Translations under genes and position numbers: made by a program | Notes under the pieces: model-generated | What the model saw: only the letters and a program-made list of their open reading frames with translations | What the model was told of the DNA's origin: nothing | Databases searched by the model: none | Origin: Sclerodactyla briareus | Taxonomy: Eukaryota > Echinodermata > Holothuroidea > Dendrochirotida > Sclerodactylidae | Length of the DNA stretch: 64,000 bases | Assembly: GCA_026419785.1 (NCBI GenBank) | Contig: JAODTK010002543.1 | Coordinates: 1 to 64,000 of the forward strand | Direction: 5' to 3' | In this document: positions 12,426 to 23,329 of the stretch, piece after piece | Numbering within the stretch: position 1 is the stretch's first letter | Layout of the letters: the number at the start of each line of letters is the position of its first letter

Positions 12426-12639
12426 CCATGCTTTCTCAGCACATGACGTCCGGCTGATTCAGCAGCATTAACCGATGCTGTAAAGATGCCGTACTTGTAC
12501 TTTTAGAATAGTTTGTATGCTCACCTTTAACATCCTTGCCGTGGAAATTATGCTCGTATCATGTTTTTTTTTTACTCCTCTGCATTCAATGCTATACCTC
12601 ACATTCCAGCACAGAAACTTGCAACTATGAAGGTCCCTC

Positions 12640-12850
12640 ATAACCTAGTCTATGGACAATGAACTACCTTACGACGGAACAGATCGCAGTATGTTGTTCG
12701 GGTAGTATTTATTCACACACTGGTGCTCCCCAGGGGACGGTGCTAGCTCCATTCCTTTTCATATTGTGCACCTATGATGCAGCATCTTCAGAGCAGGGGT
12801 GTTCACTCTCATTAGGTTTGCAGATGACATCGCCCTGTTTGCTTTAATTA
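12640..12850 (+). mobile_element. Rex1-like LINE RT palm fragment
   Basis: Reads [20 protein letters not shown] then SSEQGCSL and, after a shift, FADDIALF. The TGAPQGTVLSPFLFTLYT block followed by SSxxCxxxKFADD is typical of Rex1/Babar-type LINEs. It stops abruptly where the hairpin-tailed repeat begins at about 12,860. It is on the opposite strand from the Rex1-like element at 13.6-15.1 kb. Confidence 0.72.
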
Positions 12851-12859
12851 CTGGTAATG

Positions 12860-13100
12860 ATGACCGTGCATACCTAAAACGTGTCCCATGGGTCAATGAA
12901 CAATGTGTCCAAGTTTGGTCGACATCCATCGCCGAATGACTGTTTGGGAGCCCAAAAGGCAATTGTTTACACACTGTATAGATAGATAGATAGATAGATA
13001 GATGATGGATGGATGGATGGATTGATGGATGGATGGATGATGGATGGATGGATGGATGGATGGATGATGGATGGATGGATGATGGATGGATGGATGGATG

Positions 13101-13146
<46 letters not shown>

Positions 13147-13200
13147 GTGACATGCAGATTCCAATAGCTCAACCAGCATCGCTGGTTTGAGCTAAAAACC
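12860..13200 (+). repeat. Hairpin-tailed repeat with GATA/GATG microsatellite
   Basis: Begins with CCATGGGTCAATGAACAATG and TGGTCGACATCCATCG text that recurs at 40.78 and 41.1 kb. It continues into a tetranucleotide tract (about 12,979-13,146; GATA and GATG blocks) and ends in AGCTCAACCAGCATCGCTGG then TTTGAGCT, a stem with 9-10 paired bases. The minus-strand Tyr/Leu/Ser/Ile-rich ORF of 151 codons is simply the translated microsatellite. Confidence 0.75.
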
Positions 13201-13619
13201 ATTGAACGGAACAACCATAGTTGTTTCTTATAATTTAGGCCGAAGCCCCACAGCCTATGAATACAGTACAGCCTCTGCTTTGCTTTGGCAAGTGTGGAAT
13301 CTATATGAGAGTCCTAAGTTGAAAAACAAGTCCCAAATATAAAATTCAGTATAGTCCAACCTGACAATCGTTTACTATGATGGGATCATGCATCTGCACA
13401 GAACGGAAATCAACAATCATATCTTTGGTATTAGAACTATTAATAGAAAGGAAGTTAGTCTCACACCACGCTGCAGGCTCAGCAATAGAGCATTTCTTAT
13501 AACAGTCTGTGGGTATTTGTCATTGAACAGACCAACAATAGCTGTATCATCTGCATATTCATAACATATACATTATCGTAACAGCTGGACAAAGAATTCG
13601 TATAAATGGCAAATGACAG

Positions 13620-15131
13620 TGGTGTTAGACAACATCCTTGAGGACACAGCTATTATACTGACATCCCCACTCTTGACCCCATTGGCCATTACAAAGTACA
13701 TATTGAGTTCTGTTAAATAAAAAGTGGTAAAGCAGTGATGTGGTATTCTGATTCACATGGGCAAGTAGGATGCAGAGGCTAGGATTGTCAATAGTATTGA
13801 ATGCAGATGCTAAAGTGATGAAGCAAACTCTAGCAATAATTACCATAGTGCCACATGCTGGTGTAGATAAACTGTGTTAACAGCAAACAAGCATCCACAG
13901 TTGATCTTTCACCGTGGTGCAAACTGATACTCGTCTAATGATGGAATACTATGTATGACTTCAGTACGAATAAGCTTTCAAAACATTTCATTATGACACG
14001 AGTCAGAGCAATCGGTCGATAGTCTTTTTTTTCAACTGGGTGAAGGTACTTTCTTTCAAAGTGATGCTTCTTACTACTTTTGTTTCCATCATCGGGGATA
14101 TCCACTTTTAAAGCATTGTGAATAGCATGATAAAACTGTGCTGCAATTCACGATGATTTCAGCAGCCAGCCGGAGACACCTTCAGGGCCGCATGAATTGG
14201 CTCGGTCTGGCATGCTTGGAGTACTTTCATGACGTCAGAGATATTAAAAGGTGGTTCGAGTTCTCATTAGCCTCAAGTGGATTGAAGTCCTGATCCGGTC
14301 TTTTAGACCGACAGGAGAATTGTTCAGCTCATTAGCCTCCACATTCACATAATCAGGTTCTAGTGCTTCGTTACATCCCATCATGGTTTTCAGACCCTTC
14401 CACATTTCTCTCTGATTAGTAGTAGCCATTGACATCACCCAGTCTTTGTACTTAATAGATGTCTTTGTACTTAATAGTATCAAGTCCATTACTGATCCCC
14501 CTCAAATGAGGTTTTTCCTTCAGCAGACTCTTGATCTGATTATTCATCCATGGGTGGTTATTAGAGTACACTTTAAACTCTTTGGGACCGGTATAGTAGT
14601 GTCAATGCAAAATCTCAAGAAGCAGGATATATTTGTCACTGTTGGATCAATGTTTCCAGGTTCGAACATAACCTCTCAATCTGTAGTATCTAGGGCATGA
14701 CGTGCTTTTTTCCATGCCAACCAAGTTATAGTATTGAGACAGGAATAAACAGCCGGCTTCCCCTCTTTAAACTTGGTGGTGTATGGTGGTTCAAATAAAC
14801 CAGTCATGATGATAGGGAGCACTGGAAATGAGGCAGAACAAACACTTGTATAGGTTCTGCACAGATGAAGAACATTGATCCAGAATATGGTTCTCCGTGA
14901 AGCTAATGTAACGTGTGAATACAGTCTCCTCAGAGCCCTCTGATTGAAGTCGCCCAAGGCTAAAATAATACCATCTGGATGTTGGCTTTCACAGATGTGA
15001 ATGATGTCCTCAATTTTTCCGAGGGCAGCTTTATTGTCAGCATCAGGTGGAATATATATAACTAAAATGTCTATAACACTGATTTCTCTGGGCAGGTAGT
15101 ATGGTCTACATGTCATACGGATCAATTCCAA
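13620..15131 (-). mobile_element. Rex1-like LINE, endonuclease to RT, degenerate
   Basis: In element order (minus strand): endonuclease text VYIPPDADNKAALGKIED and GIILALGDFNQ (about 15,060-14,935), the linker WKGLKTMMGCN (14,400-14,370) with an ELNN block, then RT text DYRPIALTRVIMKCFE (about 14,020-13,975) and SAFNTIDNPSL (about 13,805) with TQYVLCNGQWG. These match AP-endonuclease GDFN and RT motifs NDYRPVALT and FSSAFNTI of Rex1-type elements. Broken by many stops and shifts; truncated before the PQG motif. Confidence 0.8.
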
Positions 15132-15149
15132 ATCATGAGAGCAAAATCT

Positions 15150-16820
15150 TTGCGTATTAGTTCGTTGTACAACAATTTGGTGTTAATCCATCTGCTAGTC
15201 CTCCCTCGTCTTCACAGTATATATAGGATCCCGATCAGCTCGGCATAATACGTATCCCGGTACAGTTAATAGAGTGTCTGGCGTGTAGGCTGCAGCCATG
15301 ATTTCATAATAGCAATGGACACATGAGTCACGTGTATATTTATACAAGGATTTATTCTTTATTTCTGTATCCATACCTGTGAGTACCCAAAATTCCGTCC
15401 TGAATCAATAAGTTTTACCTTACCTTACCTTACTGTACCTTAGATGCAGCTGAATAAGATAATATCAACTCAGGCAGTTAGGTTAGATACTGTACTAAGA
15501 AAAATTAAAGACAGGCATGCCTGCCATTATCGCTCATCAATATGTAACCATGATTTGGAGCAAAACATCTCGCTTGATAAAGGTCGGACTAATGAGGATG
15601 CAAAAAATCAAACCAAATTCCTCTCAATGATTCACCAAGATTCCAAAACAAAAGAGTTGGCCCACGAGGATATTCAGTCTGGGGCACAATATATAAAATC
15701 AGATTGGCAATTACAACATTCCCTACAATGGCACCCCTCGGTCATCGACTCAGTAAGCTCCATTCAGGAGACACTGCAATGTGGTCCGGTCCTAGTTGTC
15801 CGCCCATATTCTCTCACTATCATCATAGCAGGCAGTTAAATGCCGCAGATCAACAGTTGCAGAGTTTCCCAGCGGAATACTGATCTCTCAAAGAGCGGGC
15901 TTCCCCCATCCAAGTCTCTCCATCAGTAACCTTGAGGACCCTTCAGCAGATGAGGTGGGGGATTTCTCTCGGCCCAGCACTTGCTGCTCTCCTCAAGCCA
16001 CGTGGCCGTCCACTCTTTTTGCCGTTACCTAGGCAACAGGTCCTATTGTTCCTTGTTAAAGGGAACGCCCTGAAGGATGAAGAATACAAAGACATAGATG
16101 TGGTGATGGCAAAACAGGAGAATTTGTGGTTGATTCACCATCAAGAGAACCAACCTCCAACAGTGACCTCAAATATTTAACATGCCCCTACCCCTGCCAA
16201 AAACTCTTCAGAGACACCATAAAGCCAAAATGCTTAGCACCAAACTCATTTCTGATAGCTTATAAGCGGAAAGGAGGAAGAATGGGGAATTTTATTACCA
16301 TCCCATTATGGGATATATATATATATATATGAATATGACATTTCTCACAAATTTTCATTTCAAGAGAGCCATTTCGAAGGTTCTGCAATTTCTTACATGT
16401 AAGTTCATTAGGACCCTTTTGATGACCTTTGACTTGAAATCCCTGAATACCCGATAGGTACCACTAGTCATGATAAAACGATAGCATGTCGTTGAAAAAG
16501 TTAGTGATTTTTAGTGGAGTGTTACGAAGTGCGCAAATGAGGTTTGACTATACTAAGTGAATAACAAAACAAGGCAGGAGTCGAAACCTCCAACTTCTAT
16601 TCTCAGCTCCTGCAGAACTACCTTTGAATGACCTTGTTCAAAAGAGTGTTTCAGTGTTTTGATTCTTTTCCAAAGAATGGGGGTGATGATAGATGCCTTG
16701 ATGTGATCACTGTGACGTAGTTGCGCAAAATTCTGACCAAAGTCCTGTATCTTCTCGAAGCTAATGGCCTGGTTGATTAAGGAATCAAACTTGTTGTCCA
16801 GAGCAGAGGTCATGGGTGAT
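15150..16820. other. Intergenic, no gene recognised
   Basis: Holds a (CCTTA)n run (about 15,416-15,437) and a TA run (16,315-16,330). The 131-codon plus ORF at 15,444-15,839 (QLNKIISTQAVRLDTVL...) and the 82-codon ORF at 15,932 have no recognisable domain. They may be remnants of a retroelement gag or of a gene. Confidence 0.4.
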
Positions 16821-16829
16821 ATATTGCCC

Positions 16830-17100
16830 TAATGAAGCTTCGGTCACACTGTGGCGATAAACTAGAACAATAATGACAAAAATTGGTGGAGTCGCACTGA
16901 AGCATTGGAGCCAAGTTAACAGCGATGAATAGGCTGTTGAAGTTCCATTCGAGTTCTGGAATATTCGAGATAAATAAACATCCATGATATTGAAAGTAGA
17001 TGCCATCATTCAATACCTCATCAATTTTTGGAGAAAATGGTGATCAGTCCGTGAATTTCAAGAGGAAGACGGCGGCTGCAAACAAATTGATTTTTCTTCG
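16830..17100 (+). repeat. Dispersed repeat, pair of 42.08-42.45 kb
   Basis: Direct-orientation match to 42,230-42,440: TTGAAGTTCCATTCGAG / TTAAAGTTCCATTCAGC, GATATTGAAA, GATGCCATCATTC-like text, GGAGAAAATGGTGATCAGTC / GGAGAAAACGTTGATCAGTC, and TTTCAAGAGGAAG / TTTCAAGAGAGCC. Non-coding, lying just 3' of the transporter stop codon. Confidence 0.6.
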
Positions 17101-17378
17101 AATGTAGCCTCTGCATCAGTCAAACAATAGATTACATAGTATGGTGGCTTCGTAGTGGGGAAAAGCAGGCCATTGAATAAAGCCTGAATGGAACTTAAAG
17201 TTGAATGTAAGCATTCTCCTGATTGGTCAACAGTCATAACATTCAAGTTTATCGTTCTTTGATTGATTTACATGTTATCATTATTGTTATCTTACATGCC
17301 TGATCAGTGCTATCGAGTTTGTGTGTAAGCCATAATTTTTCATGGTGTAAACTTTATCGTTACAGTGAGATCGGGCCT

Positions 17379-17530
17379 TCATGGCTTTATCTCATACCTT
17401 TGTGATAGCTGCTGAGATATCTCTTCCAGGGAGTAGCCCTTGGTCTCCGGTATGAAGCAGTAGATATAGAGAACTCCCAGCAGACAGATAACTGCAAACA
17501 TCAGGAATGTTGTAGACACACCGACAGAAG
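17379..17530 (-). CDS. Sugar transporter last exon, TM12 and C-terminus
   Basis: Acceptor CTGCTTCAG. It reads GVSTTFLMFAVICLLG, VLYIYCFIPETKGYSLEEIS, then QQLSQRYEIKP and a TGA stop. PETKGxSLEEI after TM12 is the hallmark C-terminal motif of SLC2A proteins. The tail is short (about 20 residues after PETKG). No indel. A 36-bp minisatellite starts about 60 bp upstream of the acceptor, inside the last intron. No convincing AATAAA was seen just downstream. Confidence 0.88.
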
Positions 17531-17587
17531 CTGAAGCAGAGAAAGAACCAGGCGACAGTAAACAGACACAATGTGACTGAGGCTTAT

Positions 17588-17880
17588 TACACAGTAAACA
17601 GCCCAATGGTACTGAGGCTAATTACAAAGTAAACAGCCGCAATAGTACTGAGGCTAATTACAAAGTAAACAGCCACAATAGTACTGAGACTAATTACACA
17701 GTAAACAGCCACAATAGTACTGAGACTAATTACAAAGTAAACAGCCACAATAGTACTGAGAATAATTACACAGTAAACAGCCACAATAGTACTGAGACTA
17801 ATTACACAGTAAACAGCCACAATAGTACTGAGACTAATTACACAGTAAACAGCCACAATAGTACTGAGACTAATCACACA
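17588..17880. repeat. 36-bp minisatellite, 8 units
   Basis: Unit AGTAAACAGCCACAATAGTA + CTGAGACTAATTACAC. GTAAAC landmarks are at 17,594, 17,629, 17,665, 17,701, 17,737, 17,773, 17,809 and 17,845, giving periods of 35 then 36. The first two units differ most. Thirty-six is a multiple of three, so the minus strand stays open as a 12-residue repeat, but it lies in the last intron of the transporter. Confidence 0.9.
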
Positions 17881-17999
17881 TATGGCAGGTAATATGTGGG
17901 CAGGGTAAACAGTCTCTGCATTATCACAGCATGCAAGGGGACTCACCAGATCGACACAGGTGCATTACTCATCTCGTGTAAGCTGTCACAGGTGCTTCC

Positions 18000-19680
18000 A
18001 CAACATTCCTCTCGCCTCATGGGGTGGTGGAGGGGGACAGAAACTATAGTCAATACAAATGATTCCACAGAACGCCTTATTATCACTAGAGTGACACAAT
18101 ATTCTATGCTGATAACTTTGCTGTGCAAATTTGTGGTGGGAAGAAGGTATCAATGTTATCTGTCAACTCTTTCCTCCCACGAGACTGAACCACTTACCAT
18201 GTACGGTTGTCTAGATGCCAGATGCCTAATGCTGAAAGGATATCCAATTACAGTAATTATCATAAATACCTCAATGGAAAAAAAAAATGCCTAGCAGAAG
18301 TTCCTCCTAACCAACGTGGTCTAGTGGCAGTGTTCTTCACTAGCTGTTTTGTCTTGGTGGTGCACCCGGACAAAATAATTTACAACCATCCCCCGGCCAC
18401 CCAATTCAGCTTTCTGGACCGATAATTAAGAGTTAACACCTTCTGATTGACCAAAAAAAAAGCGGTTACACAGTGATCAATAACAGTGACAATGATCTCA
18501 GTTGTCAAAGAGAGCTACAGTAATAGTTCATTGTTGCAAATATTTTCTATTCCGGTCCCGCGTCAAGTCAGCATACACTTTTGATCAACAAACTCTGGAG
18601 CACCCGACGAGGCCTGCTTGTTTCTCCTCTAGGCAGGAAGGAACAATGGGCTGCCAGGTGTCTGAGTAATCAGGAAAGTTTGGAGGGCGTGAGTAGAGTG
18701 AACATTCAAACTACCAATCATGAGCCATTTAAATTCTGGCTGCTGGTGCGTTCCAACCATGGAGCTATTACATTACCTGGAGAGGCAATGGAAGTCTAAT
18801 GCTTGTAACTATTTGAAGAGAAAATTTGTCCCCGTGCAAGATTCACTGAAGAACAAGCAAATGCATTTGTACAAGTAGCATCGTATCAGCGACATACAGT
18901 TTGCGTTGCTCTAACTTTCAATTGCAGAAAGGTGCGGCGACAAATTCTAGGCAGAGCATTCTGGATGTGGGAAGTGCCAGTATGTGTGCATGTATTATCA
19001 ATGCAAAGAGTGCAGTCACTTTCCAGCACTGCCTGGGGGACACTATGGCTTCAGGTATGCGACTGGTGCTGATGTCGGTCGTACATGCCTAGCACGTCAA
19101 CATAGCAAAGTTACAAGAACATGACATGTTGCTCGTATGGTTTCTTGCCTCCATATTCTACCCAGCAGCTTCAAACCTGCATAGGCGTGTTATTGTTTGG
19201 ATTGCTGGAGCTAGGTTCCAGCCCCAATCTGGGAGGGTAACTGCTGTTTCATCATGATCGATCAAGTACTGTAGGAAAAAAGCACTTTTGAATCAAGTTT
19301 GGACAGGCCAGGAGGCCATGATACCATATTGATTCCCATAGATGTCCTTCCCTCCATAAAAACGTCCATCCCCACCTTACCCATCTGCTAAATCCAGTGA
19401 TCGTTCGATGTCAGTTTTTCTCATGTACTGAAGCCAACTACTTTAAAATAAAAATTAATTTCTTCTATCCTGATGTGAATTACACAAATTTTTAAAAGGG
19501 GGGGTTATGAAACTAATCAGACCGAATTACTCTTGGGGGAAAAAATTCAACTCTCTCTCATGAGTATTCCATTGGCCTTCTTTGCCGGCCATCAGCAGTC
19601 AAAATGAGTTGGACAAGAGACTGACTTTTTGTGTATGGGGATCAGAGTAATTCATTAGTTTTGCTATGGTATAACCATCC
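18000..19680. other. Intronic, no exon recognised
   Basis: Within the last or penultimate intron of the transporter. A missing TM11 exon should lie between 17,530 and 20,339; I looked on the minus strand and could not place it. A strong donor-like GTGAGT at about 17,941-17,946 (minus) has no family-like text before it. Confidence 0.4.
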
Positions 19681-19779
19681 GTGAAATTTCAGTTGACCTG
19701 CCCATTAGTACATACTCACTGAAGCCGATTCTCCTAGCAACTTCACTGGCTACCTCTCAGGATCAAATAATCTATCACA

Positions 19780-20130
19780 ATTTTCTCTCCTAACCTTGTA
19801 GCTCTTCGATGGCATGGCTCCCATATATATTCGCAGAACCTGATATCAACATTGCCAGCCTCTCGATCTCTCTATTCTTCCACCCAGTGTTCGGCTCATC
19901 GCCCACCATCATACGACAGAACCTCTAAAGGGTGATCGTTCATACTCTGCCTTGGGGCCAGCCATTTGGAATTAAACTTCCGATGAGCATCCAAAGTAAA
20001 ACATCACTGGACTCTTCTAAACTTTGGCACTGAATACCCACCTGTTTGTAAATTGTTTTTGTTAATCTATTCTACTGTTAAGCACTATAAAGTCACATGT
20101 ATCATATTATTATTATTAGTATTATAACCC
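19780..20130 (+). mobile_element. LINE 3' end fragment
   Basis: Reads LFDGMAPIYIREL, SSTQCSAHRPPSYDR, GDRSYSALGPAIWN and an LP-type end, then a (TTA)n tail at about 20,103-20,119. This is the xGxAPxYIxxL ... GDRxFSxxxPxxWNxLP region of CR1/L2/Rex-type LINEs. Intronic, opposite in strand to the transporter. A TATTATTATTAG end marks the 3' terminus. Confidence 0.7.
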
Positions 20131-20338
20131 CACCCTCCCCCCTTCCACCATTCTGAAATGTTCACAACCCACAGGCATTTTTAAGATGGCAGACATGATG
20201 GTTCACACTACTCACCAATCCATATAGATGGGGTGAGCCACATTAGAGTAAATCAGGAGCATTGGGCCGCGTGCCCTCACACCGAGAAATCAGATCGTCC
20301 AACAACAATCTAAAAATGTCAGGTTTATGAGTGTTAAC

Positions 20339-20441
20339 CGCTGAAGTTTGTTGCGGTGGCCAGAGAAGCGGCTGCGCCCTTAACGTCTTCTGGGAAGAGC
20401 TCGCTCACGGAAGAAGCATACCACTGAAGGAGAAGGATATA
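20339..20441 (-). CDS. Sugar transporter exon, SELFP motif and start of TM11
   Basis: It reads WYASSVSELFPEDVKGAAAS then LATATNF. The SExFPxxVKGxAxSxxTxxNF block is the conserved TM10-TM11 cytoplasmic loop signature (SEIFP...RG) of SLC2A and Tret1-type transporters. Two acceptors are possible: CTCCTTCAG (exon starts 20,423) or ATGCAG (20,441); the longer form adds YILLLQ. The donor AGCG/GTTAAC is weak. The phase with the TM10 exon does not match either acceptor, so another indel or small exon is likely. Confidence 0.75.
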
Positions 20442-20639
20442 CTGCATAACAGAAAGGAGGAATGATAATCGAGGGTACAGGTTTGGCTAAGATGGGCGTT
20501 CAAGATTCCAGTCCTTCATCATCTCCTGGTTCCAACTGTTGGTGCCCATGATATTTTGCCCTTTTTGGATGATTTCTCTGACTATGGAGCACTGGGTACA
20601 TCAGATCAGTCACCTAATAACTTCCAACATCCTAGCTAC

Positions 20640-20900
20640 ACGTCTATGCCATACCCCTCCACTAGGCGGTGAGTGCAGAACGTAGGTGTCCGCCTGCAAT
20701 GCCTGCTGTCCCTGGTTCAAACCTCCGTATCGTCACAGCCCCCACTTTCCCCCGCTCCTTTCTTGTTTAAAATTGGCTGCACGAGTGGAGCTGCACGCTG
20801 TCTTGTCGGATGGTGACCGTTAATGGCGATCCCGGGAGCAGGAATTCCACCCTTAGCTCGTTACTCAGGCACTTTGCGCAAGATTAAGCGAGATTCGCCG
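20640..20900 (+). mobile_element. tRNA-derived SINE, family 2
   Basis: An A-box-like stretch (CTAGGCGGTGAGTGCAG-type, about 20,662) and a B-box (GGTTCAAACCTCC, 20,714-20,726) about 50 bp apart, then a non-tRNA body with GTTTAAAATTGGCTGCACGA and GATGGTGACCGTTAATGGCG. The spacing fits a tRNA head. No second copy was found in the window to define its ends. Confidence 0.5.
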
Positions 20901-21015
20901 GTGCCTTTCCACACCCAAAACTGGAGCCTCTTACAATTTCTGACCCAGGATTTCTTCTCAGCTTAGCAACCTTCGGGTGGAAGCGATAAAACACAGGCGT
21001 ATGATTAAGTAAGTC

Positions 21016-21508
21016 TCACCACTGGGATGGATGTATCCCAACAATTGGCCATCGACTTTGAATTTTTCACACAGTGAATCATTCTTTGGGAAGAAGACAT
21101 CCCCCGCTACCCCTCCCCTCGATATTTTGACCAATTCAAAGCTGAAGCTTCACCCATACCAATTTTGGCTCTAGAGGAGAGGGAGTGGTTGAGAGGGAAT
21201 AAACCAACTCCTCGGTCCATCCGAATTAAAATCAAATCAATCAAATCAAATTCCAGTCCATGTTTAGCACTGCTGGGGACTCTGATGACAGCAGTGTAAT
21301 GAGCCGCGTCTTCCTTATTATTAAACAAGTCTGCAAAGTCAATTTCCCATGAGTGGGACAGATTATAGTGACTGTCTATCAACAACTTGTTGGGACCAAA
21401 GGCTGCCTTGAGCCAATCCAAAATATGACTGGCACATTTTTCTGCCAATGTCCAAAAAGATTTGTTGGCCATTTCATTAACTGGTTCGTACTGGTTCGTT
21501 TGCAACAT
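21016..21508 (-). other. Unassigned open frame in transporter intron
   Basis: A 133-codon minus ORF (ends 21,107) reads NKSFWTLAEKCASHILDWLK, NLSHSWEIDFADLFNNKEDA, AHYTAVIRVPSSAKHGLEFD. An overlapping frame continues as CEKFKVDGQLLGYIHPSG up to a donor-like CAGTG/GTGAGA at 21,016. Non-repetitive composition and good codon texture suggest real coding origin. It lies between the TM10 and SELFP exons, so it is either an intron-nested gene fragment or an inserted exon block. The FxVDGxxLGYIxP string recalls the N-terminal part of DUF4743/Nudix proteins, which is only a guess. Confidence 0.35.
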
Positions 21509-21869
21509 TCATGTTACCCTCCTCAAATTAGACAAAAGGTACCCAGCTTCCTTGAATCCCACAGCAATGGATCAGATCCTCAGATCATTCTTTTCTTCTC
21601 CGTTATCCCAGACCTTGATAACCCCTTTCAACAAGGGTGGGAGAGGGGGGGGGGGCTATGTAGAATGGGGTTTTGGATAACCTCTCAGGATCCAATACTA
21701 TATATTCTACCTCTGCCCGATCCTCAGCCCCTAGCCACCTCCCTGGATGTTATTTTAGGTTGTAGTCAACACAAAGCAATCCCAATAATTCTCCCAGTAT
21801 AACTGGCAGATAATACCATGCACCCCTTTTTTCAGAGTGGGGGTGTCTATGTTCAGAGCTGAGACTCAC

Positions 21870-21927
21870 CTGTCCCCATATCCCAAGCGAAAGCGAGAAT
21901 AGAGCTCAGCGCGATCACTGCGACCAT
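21870..21927 (-). CDS. Sugar transporter exon, probable TM10
   Basis: A 58-bp exon, acceptor after a T-rich tract (TTGTTGTAAG), donor ACAG/GTGAGT. It reads MVAVIALSSILAFAWDMGTG, a hydrophobic helix ending in AFxxxxGTG, which aligns with TM10 (AAFxxGxGPxPW) by position and hydrophobicity. On its own it could equally be a signal peptide with a start Met. The transporter assignment rests on order between the TM8-9 and SELFP exons. Confidence 0.55.
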
Positions 21928-23329
21928 CTTACAACAAAAACGCGTCTTGGGTGGTCACCCCATTCAGATCGTCGGATGATCTCGAATTCCTACTGTGTTT
22001 CCTCTAAAATATAACTTTCTTCTGGATCGCTGATGGTAATGATTTCACATCTCTTCGCCTCCTTATGCCACGCAATTCAAGACCCGTACCTATGCTCCAC
22101 CTCGAAAGGCGCATCAGTTCTTTGCGTAGAGCTAGTAACCAGTTTTGATGAGGAGAAGCGACTGATTGAGTGTTCAAGTAAGATGTTCCATTTTGCTCTG
22201 ATTGTGTTAGCGGCTCCTGAATAGGAACAATTCAAAAGTCCGTAGATATCTCCTAGAATGACAATTTCCTTTCCCTGATGCTGTGAGCCCAACAATTGTG
22301 TTATTGTTACAATTTCCTCGCACTCCTCGCAATTAAAGGAAATCTCAGATCTGAGCTCAGAACAGTTTTTGGTTCAGTTTTTTTTTTTTTTTTGTGAACT
22401 CTGGAACACTACTCATTTGTCAAGAAACTTGTACAATCGATGAGCTCGACACTATGGCCTCAACGATCTCTTACCCTTTCAATCACAGTGACCGTAACAT
22501 TAATGACAGGACCATTCCAATGACAGCTTTATGTTTGGATTATAAACATTGGACAATACCCTGGGATTTCGCTCTTGTCGTGTGTGATTCTTCTGCTTGG
22601 GAGAATCACATTTTACAATCAGAAAGATCATATTGGTAAGCCATGTCAATTTTTGCTATCACTATGATAACATAACTATGATTTCTATTATGATGATATC
22701 TCCTCCTATGCATTCACTATGTAATTCCGACCTGGATTATGAATGGAATTTTCATGTCTTGTGCCTCGCAATCTATCGATGCGGCAGCCCTGTATAGACA
22801 GTTCACTCTGCTAAGTCAAAATCGAAGAAGGATTAGATTAACATTCAAAGTTAGCATTACTTGGCCACCTCCTCGTCTTCCCGTAGCACTCGCTACAAGT
22901 TATCAGGTTTTTGGTTCTGTTTTCTTAACTCAATCACAACCCCATGTCCACATCTAAGGTCCAGTTTCAAACGAGTGGTTCGCACTGGTTTCGCATGAAG
23001 CTACCACAAATAATTCCAAGGCTTGTGCTAGGCCGTAATTGAATTTCATCAGACGCTCTTTGGTTACCACCTTGGTTAGTCGTTACATTTCGTTCCTATA
23101 AATGATGGAAATTTATCGCCCAATTTTAAGAATATCATGTTAGGATGGAAAATTTTGAATTAAATGACTCAGGAGTTAGGTTGTCAAATTTAAAACGGTG
23201 ACATTGACACTGACACAGTCAATATTCTAAATAATGAACTTGATGATTAAAAGCATCCCTCTTCAAAGTTTTTGACCTAGTTACCTGACATCTCTAGCAT
23301 GAACGAAAACTTCAGTAATATCTCTCTGA

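Noticed and set aside
12979..13146. CRISPR-like regular repeats
   Set aside because: Contiguous tetranucleotide repeats with no spacers. Nothing else in the window resembles an array, and this is animal DNA.
12759..13214. 151-codon Ile/Tyr/Leu/Ser-rich minus ORF
   Set aside because: It is the translated GATA/GATG microsatellite; all three frames stay open because the period is four bases without stops.
17587..17946. 119-codon minus ORF with 12-residue repeats
   Set aside because: It is the 36-bp minisatellite inside an intron, not a protein repeat domain.
21353..21802. 149-codon plus ORF opposite the unassigned minus block
   Set aside because: It runs antisense to better coding-like text and crosses a G-run; no domain.
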